Below, piece after piece: positions 18,815 to 25,658 of a stretch of DNA of 64,000 nucleotides. The notes below the pieces were generated by a model. The model ran no database searches. It was not told the origin of the DNA and saw nothing but the letters and a program-made list of their open reading frames with translations. A program made the position numbers and the translations under genes. Numbering within the stretch: the stretch's first letter is position 1; every line of letters starts with the position of its first letter. The DNA is from Geodermatophilus amargosae (GTDB lineage: Bacteria > Actinomycetota > Actinomycetes > Mycobacteriales > Geodermatophilaceae): the NCBI RefSeq assembly GCF_900116515.1, contig NZ_FPBA01000004.1:186001-250000 (forward strand). Reading direction: 5' to 3'.

Positions 18815-20310
18815 CGAGCACGGTGAGCACGACGGCCCCCGTCACGACGGGGCTCTACATCGGCGGGCAGGAACGGACCACGGCGGAGGTGCTCGAGGTC
18901 GTCGACCCGGCCCGCCCGGGCGTCGTCGTCGGCACCGCGGCGGCGGCGACGAGGGAGGACGTGGCCGACGCCGTCGCGGCCGCCAAGGGCGCCTACCCGG
19001 CGTGGTCGGCCCTCCCGGCGAAGGAGCGTGCGGCCGCCATGGCCGCCGCGATCGACGGCCTGGCCGACGAGCGGGACGAGGACGCCCGGGTCCTCTCCCT
19101 GGAGAACGGCAAGATCGTCCACGAGGCGTGGGTGGACGCCCTGGTCTTCGAGATCCGGTGGCAGCTGGCCCTGTCCCTCGCCGACGAGGTGGAGCTGACG
19201 AAGGTGCTGCCCCCCGCGCCCGGCATCCCCGTGCAGACCACCGTCGCCTACCAGCCGCTCGGCGTGGTGACCGTGATCGTGCCCTTCAACTGGCCGATCG
19301 CGATCCTCGCCGCGTCGCTCCCGCACGCGCTGCTGGCCGGCAACACGGTGATCGTGAAGCCCCCGCCGTCGACGCCCCTGGCCACCACGCGCCTGGTGCA
19401 GCGCGTCGCCGAGAAGCTGCCCCCCGGCGTGCTCAACGTGGTCACCGGACGCGACAGCGAGATGGCCGGCCTGATCGAGAACCCCGACGTCGCGAAGGTG
19501 TGCTTCACCGGCAGCGTCAACGGCGGCAAGAAGATCATGGAGATGGCCTCGCGCAGCCTCACCCGGGTCACCCTCGAGCTCGGCGGCAACGACCCCGCGA
19601 TCATCCGGGCCGACGCCGTCCTGGACGACGAGCACCTCGACCGGCTGTTCAGCGCCGTCTACGACACCACCGGCCAGATCTGCATGAACGCCAAGCGGCT
19701 GTACGTGCACCGGTCGCGCATGGACGAGCTGGTCGCGGGGCTGTCCGCACGCCTGGAGCGGACCGTCCTCGGGCACGGGCTGGCCGAGGACACGACGATG
19801 GGCCCGCTCCACCAGCCGGCGCAGAAGGCGTTCGTCACCGAGATCGTCGAGGAGGCGAGGGAGTCCGGGGCGACCGTGCTGGAGTTCGGCGAGCTGCCCG
19901 GCGGGGAGTTCGCCGAGGGGAACTTCCTCCGCCCGGCCATCGTCGTGGACCCCGACCCGTCGCTCCGGGTCGTCACCCAGGAGCAGTTCGGCCCGGTGAT
20001 CCCGGTGCTCCCGTTCGACGACGACGCCGACGCCGTCCGGCTGGCCAACGACACGTGGGCGGGCCTGTGCGCGTCGGTCTGGACCGCCGACACCGACTCC
20101 GCCAACCGCATCGGCGGGCAGCTGGAGGTCGGCTACGTCTGGGTCAACGACCACGGCGCCGCGCGGCTGGACCTGCGGGCCCCGTTCGGTGGCATGAAGG
20201 CCTCGGGCATGGGCCGCGAGCAGGGCATCGAGGGCGTCCGCGCCTTCCAGGACACCCGCTCGATCGCGCACGCCGCGGACGAGACCGCGCAGGCCGAGGC
20301 CGCGCACTGA
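18811..20310 (+). CDS. NAD(P)-dependent aldehyde dehydrogenase
   Basis: This 499-residue enzyme of the ALDH superfamily has the nucleotide-binding segment VIVPFNWPIAILAAS, FTGSVNGGKKIMEMA, general base Glu256 (TLELGGN) and catalytic Cys291 (GQICMNAKR). Length is standard. The start overlaps folP. Given the neighbours it could oxidise an aromatic aldehyde such as vanillin to the acid used by the LigM-type enzymes; a role on formyl-THF is not supported, since no formyl-THF hydrolase domain is present. It is the last gene of the operon, followed by a strong hairpin. Confidence 0.88.
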   Translation: MTSTVSTTAPVTTGLYIGGQERTTAEVLEVVDPARPGVVVGTAAAATREDVADAVAAAKGAYPAWSALPAKERAAAMAAAIDGLADERDEDARVLSLENGKIVHEAWVDALVFEIRWQLALSLADEVELTKVLPPAPGIPVQTTVAYQPLGVVTVIVPFNWPIAILAASLPHALLAGNTVIVKPPPSTPLATTRLVQRVAEKLPPGVLNVVTGRDSEMAGLIENPDVAKVCFTGSVNGGKKIMEMASRSLTRVTLELGGNDPAIIRADAVLDDEHLDRLFSAVYDTTGQICMNAKRLYVHRSRMDELVAGLSARLERTVLGHGLAEDTTMGPLHQPAQKAFVTEIVEEARESGATVLEFGELPGGEFAEGNFLRPAIVVDPDPSLRVVTQEQFGPVIPVLPFDDDADAVRLANDTWAGLCASVWTADTDSANRIGGQLEVGYVWVNDHGAARLDLRAPFGGMKASGMGREQGIEGVRAFQDTRSIAHAADETAQAEAAH

Positions 20311-20313
20311 GAG

Positions 20314-20354
20314 CCGCCGGGGCCGGCGAGGCGCTTCGCCGCCGGCCCCGGCGG
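20314..20354. terminator. Terminator after the folate/aldehyde dehydrogenase operon
   Basis: A perfect 14-bp GC stem (CCGCCGGGGCCGGC at 20314-20327 with 20341-20354) begins three bases after the stop codon. It also faces the converging marR-like gene, so it may work in both directions. Confidence 0.85.
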
Positions 20355-20406
20355 TCCCCGCGCTCCGGGACACCTGCCGCACCACCGACCGGGCCGGCGT
20401 GCCCGG

Positions 20407-20835
20407 TCAGGAGGGCGAGGACGCCTCGGGCGCGAGCAGCTTGGCCAGCAGCCCGGACAGCTGGGACCGCTCGCGCCCCGTCAGGCGGCCGAGCCGGTCG
20501 GAGGGGAAGTCGAAGGCCCGCTGGACGGCGCGGCACACGCGGCGTCCCGCCGGGGTGATCGACACCTGTTTGACCCGCCGGTCGTCCGGGTCGGGCACCC
20601 GGGTCACCAGTCCGCCCGCCTCCAGCCTGGTGACCAGCTGGGTGACGTTCGAGGCGTCGCACAGCAGCTCGACGGCGAGTCGCCCCATCGAGCGGCTGCC
20701 TCCGGTCAGCGCGTCGAGGAGGCAGGCCTGCGCCGCGCTCAGCCCAGCCGCCCGCGCCGCCCGGTCGTACGCCGCGTCGTAGGCGTACACGAGGTCCCAC
20801 AGCTGCTGGTCGAGCGCACTCCCGGCCCCGGTCAC
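20407..20835 (-). CDS. MarR-family transcriptional regulator
   Basis: This 142-residue winged-helix regulator has a recognition region LLCDASNVTQLVTRLEAGGLVTRVPDPDDRRVKQVSIT, with the wing DPDDRR typical of MarR. It is divergent from the NAD(P)-binding protein gene across 116 bases that carry two copies of a CTTGAG-N3-CTCAAG operator. Autoregulation and control of the neighbour are therefore likely. The ligand is unknown; MarR regulators next to NmrA-type proteins often respond to quinones or electrophiles. Confidence 0.92.
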   Translation of the reverse strand: MTGAGSALDQQLWDLVYAYDAAYDRAARAAGLSAAQACLLDALTGGSRSMGRLAVELLCDASNVTQLVTRLEAGGLVTRVPDPDDRRVKQVSITPAGRRVCRAVQRAFDFPSDRLGRLTGRERSQLSGLLAKLLAPEASSPS

Positions 20836-20847
20836 GGGACGAGATTA

Positions 20848-20862
20848 CTTGAGCCGCTGAAG
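20848..20862. promoter_or_regulatory. MarR operator, proximal copy (imperfect)
   Basis: CTTGAG-CCG-CTGAAG is an inverted repeat with one mismatch, 13 bases upstream of the marR-like start. Its centre lies 42 bp (four helical turns) from the second copy, placing both on the same DNA face. Confidence 0.65.
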
Positions 20863-20889
20863 CGATCGTGCTTCCATGGACCCGAAGAG

Positions 20890-20904
20890 CTTGAGTGCCT
20901 CAAG
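20890..20904. promoter_or_regulatory. MarR operator, distal copy (perfect)
   Basis: CTTGAG-TGC-CTCAAG is a perfect 6-bp inverted repeat with a 3-base spacer in the divergent marR/NmrA-type intergenic region, about 50 bases before the NmrA-type ATG. Confidence 0.7.
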
Positions 20905-20922
20905 TACCGGGAGGTGACCATC

Positions 20923-20955
20923 ATGGAGCGTCCGGTCACGGAGGAGCCGTCATGA
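20923..20955 (+). CDS. Possible 10-residue leader peptide of the NmrA-type gene
   Basis: ATG at 20923 preceded by GGGAGGTGACC opens a 10-codon frame (MERPVTEEPS) whose TGA overlaps the ATG at 20952. A second ribosome binding site (GGAGGAG) for the main gene lies inside it. It may couple translation or be chance. Confidence 0.3.
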   Translation: MERPVTEEPS

Positions 20956-21794
20956 CCCGCGTCCTGGTGACCGGGGTCCGCGGCAAGACCGGGAGCCCGC
21001 TGGCGGAGCTGCTCGCCCCCCGGCCGGGCGTCGAGGTCCTCGGCGGCAGCAGCGACCCGGCCACGGTCACCGTCGACGGCGTCCGGCCGACCGCCTTCTC
21101 GTGGGACGACCCCTCCGGCTGGCCGGCGGCGACCGACGGCGTCGACGCGGTGTACGTCGTCCGGCCGGACCGCGCGGACGCGCCGGAGCTGATCGGCGCC
21201 CTGCTCGACCGGACGCCGGCCCGGGCCCACGTCGTCCTGCTGTCCGAGCAGGACGCCGACTCCGTCGGCCCCGACGGGTGGGCGCTGCGGGCCGAGCGGG
21301 CGGTACGCGGCAGCGGACGGAGCTGGACGATCCTGCGGCCGAGCTGGTTCATGCAGGTCTTCACCGACCCGCGCTTCTACCGCGACCGGCTCGTGGACAC
21401 CGGCGAGCTGCCGTTCGCGAGCGGTGGCGCGAGCGTGGCCTGGATCGACGCCCGGGACATCGCCGCGGTGGCCGGGCGGGCACTGCTCGACGAGGGGCAC
21501 GCCGGCCGGGTGTACGAGCTCTCCGGGCCGGAGCCCCTCTCGCTGCCGCGGACGGCCGAGCTGCTCTCCCGTGCCGCGGGGCGCCCGGTGGTCCACCGGG
21601 AGGTGTCGATCGACGACGCGATCGCCGGGACCGGGGGCTTCGAGCGGGAGCTCACCGCGCTGACGTTCGAGCGCGTGCAGGCCGGCGTCTTCGCCGTCGT
21701 GACCGACACGGTCCACGGCGTGACGGGACGGCCGGCACGGACGCTGGAGGCCTTCCTCGCCGGCTCCGGACCGGTCCTGGGACGCGCGGCCTGA
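20952..21794 (+). CDS. NmrA-like NAD(P)-binding protein
   Basis: This 280-residue atypical short-chain-dehydrogenase-fold protein starts with VLVTGVRGKTGSPLAELL (glycine-rich NAD(P) site, variant GxxGxxG), then VYVVRPD and SWTILRPSWFMQVF, which is the NmrA/quinone-oxidoreductase-2 (YtfG/QorB) pattern. It lacks a full Tyr-x3-Lys catalytic set, so it could be a redox sensor or a quinone reductase. It is divergent from, and probably regulated by, the MarR-type protein. It starts at ATG 20952 with GGAGGAG nine bases upstream. Confidence 0.85.
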   Translation: MTRVLVTGVRGKTGSPLAELLAPRPGVEVLGGSSDPATVTVDGVRPTAFSWDDPSGWPAATDGVDAVYVVRPDRADAPELIGALLDRTPARAHVVLLSEQDADSVGPDGWALRAERAVRGSGRSWTILRPSWFMQVFTDPRFYRDRLVDTGELPFASGGASVAWIDARDIAAVAGRALLDEGHAGRVYELSGPEPLSLPRTAELLSRAAGRPVVHREVSIDDAIAGTGGFERELTALTFERVQAGVFAVVTDTVHGVTGRPARTLEAFLAGSGPVLGRAA

Positions 21795-21909
21795 CGGCGT
21801 CCCGGCCGGCCGTGCCCACCGTCGAGGGTGCGGCGTCTGCCCCCTGCGGTCTCCCTCCCGGACGTCCGGCTGGCATCCTCGACGCGTCGCCGACGGACAG
21901 GAGCCCACC

Positions 21910-22674
21910 ATGACCAGCGGTTTCAACCTCCCGAAACCGGAGTTCGACCTCGAGGCGACCGTCGAGCGGGCGATGGCGCTGATCAACCGGACCCTGCAAC
22001 CCTCCCTCGAGGACGCCCAGAAGGCCGTCGACAAGGTCCGCGCGGGCAGGCCCCTGGTCGCGCCGGGAGACCTGGTCGGCCAGGTGACCCGCGGAAACCG
22101 GATCAGGGCGGCGCGGGCGGTCTCCTACTCCCTGCCGTCGATCCTCCCGGGCGTCGGCACGGCGATCTCGGCCGCCGCGGTCCCGGTCGCGTTGCGGGAG
22201 GTCCTGAAGGAGGCGGTGAGCGCGACGATCAAGGTGGGACTGCTGCACGACAGGGACCTCACCGACCCGGAGCTCACCCGCACCGCCGTCCTCCTCGTCC
22301 TCACGGAGGGGGCGGTCAAGCTCGACAAGACCGGGAGGATCCGTCCCGACGCCATCCTGGGACGCCACGCGTCGCTGCTCGGAGAGGCCGCTGCCTACGA
22401 CGCCCTGGCGGCCCTGACGGCGGAGGAGCGACAGGAGATCGCCGCCTCGCAGTCGGAGATCCTCCGGGCATGGGCGCTGGCGGTCGGGCCGCCGCTCCTG
22501 GCCGGGCTGTTGCCCTTCGGCGTCGGGCCCATGGCCGCCGCCAACTACATGCAGTACGTCCTGAGGAGCACGATCACGGCCGCCACGAGGGTCTTCGGGC
22601 CCGCTGCACCCGTGGCGGTGACCGTCGAGACGATCCCCGAGCGCGAGGTCCAGCAGGACGCTGACGAGGCCTGA
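21910..22674 (+). CDS. Hypothetical protein, possibly distant EcsC-like
   Basis: I do not recognise this 254-residue protein with confidence. It starts at ATG 21910 behind GACAGGAGCCCACC. The N-terminal 80 residues are charged and helical. Residues about 85-105 (LPSILPGVGTAISAAAVPVAL) and 195-220 (ALAVGPPLLAGLLPFGVGPMAAANYM) are hydrophobic, and in between come DPELTRTAVLLVLTEGAVK and a charged helix. The LTDPELTRTAVLLVL stretch faintly recalls EcsC-family proteins. It stands alone between the NmrA-type gene and the convergent alanine dehydrogenase. Confidence 0.7.
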   Translation: MTSGFNLPKPEFDLEATVERAMALINRTLQPSLEDAQKAVDKVRAGRPLVAPGDLVGQVTRGNRIRAARAVSYSLPSILPGVGTAISAAAVPVALREVLKEAVSATIKVGLLHDRDLTDPELTRTAVLLVLTEGAVKLDKTGRIRPDAILGRHASLLGEAAAYDALAALTAEERQEIAASQSEILRAWALAVGPPLLAGLLPFGVGPMAAANYMQYVLRSTITAATRVFGPAAPVAVTVETIPEREVQQDADEA

Positions 22675-22679
22675 ACCGG

Positions 22680-22709
22680 CCCGTCCGTCCTCCCCCGCAG
22701 ACGGGCGGG
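22680..22709. terminator. Probable terminator between convergent hypothetical and ald genes
   Basis: A 10-bp stem (22680-22689 with 22700-22709, one G-U pair) with a 10-base C-rich loop starts six bases after the stop of the hypothetical gene. Confidence 0.55.
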
Positions 22710-22824
22710 ACCCCCGGCAGCAGCGATCGGTGGCTCGGCGAACGCCCCGGCGGGCCGGACGGGCTGCGCCGGAGCGACTCGCCGCGCCCGGTGACGATGG
22801 GGTCGTCCACCCTGGTGGCCGACC

Positions 22825-23955
22825 TCAGCGCGCCGCGAGCAGCTCCCCGGCGTCGGTGGCGGTCAGCCCGTGCGCCTCGGCGACCGGCTGGTGGACGAGG
22901 TGTCCGTCGAGCGTGCTCAGGCCCAGGCGCAGGGCGGGATCGGCCTGCGCCGCGCCGACCACGCCGTGGCGTGCGACCCGGACCAGGTACGGCAGCGTGG
23001 CCGAGGTCAGGGCCAGCGTCGAGGTGCGGGCGACCGCGCCGGGGATGTTCGCCACGCAGTAGTGGGTGACGCCCTCCTCGACGTAGGTGGGGTCGGAGTG
23101 GGTGGTCGGCCGGCTGGTCTCGAAGCAGCCGCCCTGGTCGATGGCGATGTCGACGACCACGCTGCCCGGGCGCATCGCGGCGATCATGTCCCGGCTCACC
23201 AGCTCGGGTGCCTTGGCGCCGGGCACGAGGACCGCGCCGATGACGACGTCGGCCTCGGCGACGTAGGCGGCCGTCCGGGCCCGGTTGGGCGTCACGAGGT
23301 CCAGCCGGCCACCGAAGATGTCGGACAGGTAGGCGAGGCGGGACGGGTTGGTGTCGAGGACCCGGACCATGGCCCGCATCCCCAGTGCGATCTTCGCCGC
23401 CTCGGTCCCCGCGACGCCGCCGCCGATGATGAGGACCTGCCCCGCCGGGGTGCCGGGCACGCCGCCGAGCAGGATCCCCGCTCCCCCGGCCGGGCTCTCC
23501 AGGTGGTGCGCGGCGGCCTGCACGGCCATCCGGCCGGCGACCTCGCTCATGGGGGTCAGCAGCGGCAGCTTCCGGTCGGCGGTCTGCACCGTCTCGTAGG
23601 CGATGGAGTGGATCCGCCGCTCGAGCAGGAACTCCGTCAGCCCGCGGTCGGCGGCGAGGTGCAGGTACGTGAACAGCTGCTGGCCCGGCCGGAACCGGTG
23701 GTACTCCTCGGGCACCGGCTCCTTGACCTTCACGACCAGGTCGGCCGCGGCGAACACCTCGTCGGCGGTCGGCACGACCTCGGCTCCGACGGCGGCGTAC
23801 TCGTCGTCGGTGAACCGCGACCCGACGCCGGCGCCGGACTGCACGACGACGCGGTGACCGTCGTGCACGAGCTCCACGACGCCGTCCGGGGTGAGCGCCA
23901 CCCGCTTCTCGTTGTCCTTGATCTCACTCGGTACTCCGACGACGAGCGTGCTCAT
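22825..23955 (-). CDS. ald: Alanine dehydrogenase
   Basis: This 376-residue NAD-dependent enzyme interconverts alanine with pyruvate and ammonia. It has the N-terminal VGVPSEIKDNEKRVALTP with substrate-binding Arg and Lys, KVKEPVPEEY, the Rossmann motif VLIIGGGVAGTEAAKIALG, and AIDQGGCFETSRPTTHSDPTY, all typical. Length is standard (about 371). It is encoded 100 bases downstream of the class III transaminase on the same strand, which makes alanine if pyruvate is its acceptor. Ald then recycles pyruvate and releases ammonium. Confidence 0.96.
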   Translation of the reverse strand: MSTLVVGVPSEIKDNEKRVALTPDGVVELVHDGHRVVVQSGAGVGSRFTDDEYAAVGAEVVPTADEVFAAADLVVKVKEPVPEEYHRFRPGQQLFTYLHLAADRGLTEFLLERRIHSIAYETVQTADRKLPLLTPMSEVAGRMAVQAAAHHLESPAGGAGILLGGVPGTPAGQVLIIGGGVAGTEAAKIALGMRAMVRVLDTNPSRLAYLSDIFGGRLDLVTPNRARTAAYVAEADVVIGAVLVPGAKAPELVSRDMIAAMRPGSVVVDIAIDQGGCFETSRPTTHSDPTYVEEGVTHYCVANIPGAVARTSTLALTSATLPYLVRVARHGVVGAAQADPALRLGLSTLDGHLVHQPVAEAHGLTATDAGELLAAR

Positions 23956-24055
23956 GGCGTGCGTCCTCCGGTCGTGCGCCGGTGCGGTCGCACCGGAGCG
24001 GTCGTCGTGGACCGCGGCGTCGGGTGCCGTCGCGGCCCGGTGGCACGGGTTGGCG

Positions 24056-25450
24056 TCAGACGAGGGTCTGGGCCTCGGTCAGCGTCTGCCGCAGGACCTG
24101 CTCGATCTCGTCGAACTCCGCCTGGCCGCAGATGAGCGGCGGGGCGATCTGGACGACGACGTCGCCGCGGTCGTCGGGGCGGCAGTACAGGCCGTTGTCG
24201 AACAGCGCGCCGGGCAGGAAGCCGCGGACGAGCCGCTCCCGCTCGGCGGCGTCGAAGGTCTGCCGGGTGGCCTTGTCCTTGACCAGCTCGACGGCCCAGA
24301 AGTAGCCGTCGCCGCGGACGTCGCCGACGATCGGCAGGTCCAGCAGCTTCCCCAGGGTGGCGCCCAGTGCCGCCTCGTTGTCCAGCACGCGCTGGTTGAG
24401 CCCCTCGCGCTCCATGAGGTCGAGGTTGGCCAGCGCGACGGCCGCCGAGACGGGGTGGCCGCCGAACGTGTAGCCGTGCGGGAACGCCACGCCGGGACGC
24501 AGGAAGGGCTCGACGACCTTCTCCGAGGCGATCATCGCGCCGATCGGGCCGTAGCCGGAGCTCATCCCCTTGGCGCAGGTGATCAGGTCGGGGGTGTAGC
24601 CGAACTTCTCGCAGGCGAACGTCGCGCCGTGCCGGCCGAACGCGCAGATGACCTCGTCGGACACCAGCAGCACGTCGTACTGGTCGCAGATCTCGCGGAC
24701 CCGGTCGAAGTACCCCGGCGGTGGCGTGAGGCAGCCGCCGGAGTTCTGCACCGGCTCGAGGAAGACGGCGGCGACGGTGTCGGCGCCCTCGAAGAGGATC
24801 GCCTCCTCGATCCGGTCGGCGGCCCAGCGGCCGAAGGCCTTCGGGTCGTCGGCGAACTCGGGGTGGCGGTAGAGGTTGGTGTTGGGCACCCGGAAGCCGC
24901 CGGGGGCCAGCGGCTCGAAGTCCTTCTTCATGGCCGGCAGGCCGGTGATCGCCAGAGCGCCGTGCGGGGTGCCGTGGTAGGCCACCGCGCGGCTGATCAC
25001 CTTGTGCTTCTGCGGCTTGCCGATCAGCTTGAAGTACTGCTTCGCGGCCTTCCACGCCGACTCCACGGCCTCTCCCCCGCCGGTGGTGAAGAAGACGCGG
25101 TCCAGGTCGCCGGGCGCGAGGTCGGCGACCCGCTCGGCCAGCTCGGCCTGCACCGGGGTGGTGTAGCCCCACACCGGGAAGTAGGCGAGCTCGGCGGCCT
25201 GCCTCGCGGCCGCCTCGGCCAGCTCCCGGCGCCCGTGCCCGACCTGGACCACGAAGAGGCCGGACAGCCCGTCGAGGATCTTCCGGCCGCGGTTGTCCCA
25301 GATGTAGGCGCCCTCCCCGCGGGTGACGACCGGGACCGGCGTCTCCGGGTGGCGGCCCTGGCGGGCGAAGTGCATCCAGAGGTGGTCGGCGGCGCGGGCC
25401 GCCGTCGCGTCCGGCACGCCGGCCGGGGGCTGCTCCATCGAGGTGGTCAT
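24056..25450 (-). CDS. Class III omega-aminotransferase (pyruvate-dependent type)
   Basis: This 464-residue PLP enzyme of the acetylornithine/omega-amino-acid aminotransferase class shows VFFTTGGGEAVESAWKAAKQY (cofactor phosphate binding), AYHGTPHGALAITGL, LVSDEVICAFGRHG and the active-site Lys in LITCAKGMSSGY (near residue 285), with GYTFGGHPVS downstream. Members of this group transaminate beta-alanine, taurine, putrescine or similar amines with pyruvate. The following alanine dehydrogenase fits pyruvate as acceptor. The amine substrate cannot be told. A 17-bp palindrome lies about 150 bases upstream. Confidence 0.92.
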   Translation of the reverse strand: MTTSMEQPPAGVPDATAARAADHLWMHFARQGRHPETPVPVVTRGEGAYIWDNRGRKILDGLSGLFVVQVGHGRRELAEAAARQAAELAYFPVWGYTTPVQAELAERVADLAPGDLDRVFFTTGGGEAVESAWKAAKQYFKLIGKPQKHKVISRAVAYHGTPHGALAITGLPAMKKDFEPLAPGGFRVPNTNLYRHPEFADDPKAFGRWAADRIEEAILFEGADTVAAVFLEPVQNSGGCLTPPPGYFDRVREICDQYDVLLVSDEVICAFGRHGATFACEKFGYTPDLITCAKGMSSGYGPIGAMIASEKVVEPFLRPGVAFPHGYTFGGHPVSAAVALANLDLMEREGLNQRVLDNEAALGATLGKLLDLPIVGDVRGDGYFWAVELVKDKATRQTFDAAERERLVRGFLPGALFDNGLYCRPDDRGDVVVQIAPPLICGQAEFDEIEQVLRQTLTEAQTLV

Positions 25451-25601
25451 CCGGGCTCCTCCTGGCTCGGGTCCGCGGGCGTGTCGCGGGGACCCGGGCG
25501 GGCCACGGGCCCACCCGTCGCGTGGTCCCTCACGTCAGGGGCGGCCGCGACGAGGTCCGTCGGCACGGTCCCGATCCTGACGGCGGCCGGCCCGGGAGTC
25601 A

Positions 25602-25618
25602 CGACACACACTGTGTCG
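25602..25618. promoter_or_regulatory. Palindrome upstream of the transaminase-ald operon
   Basis: CGACACA-CAC-TGTGTCG is a perfect 7-bp inverted repeat with a 3-base spacer, 152 bases before the transaminase ATG and 41 bases after the phosphatase stop. The A+T content of the centre is higher than the surroundings. It could be an operator; as a terminator the stem is short. Confidence 0.5.
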
Positions 25619-25658
25619 CCTCCCGTGGGCCGCCGTACAGCCCGTCGGGGAGCCGGCA

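Noticed and set aside
18061..20385. 774-codon antisense frame across folP and the aldehyde dehydrogenase
   Set aside because: No domain or plausible start; plus-strand proteins have full catalytic motifs.
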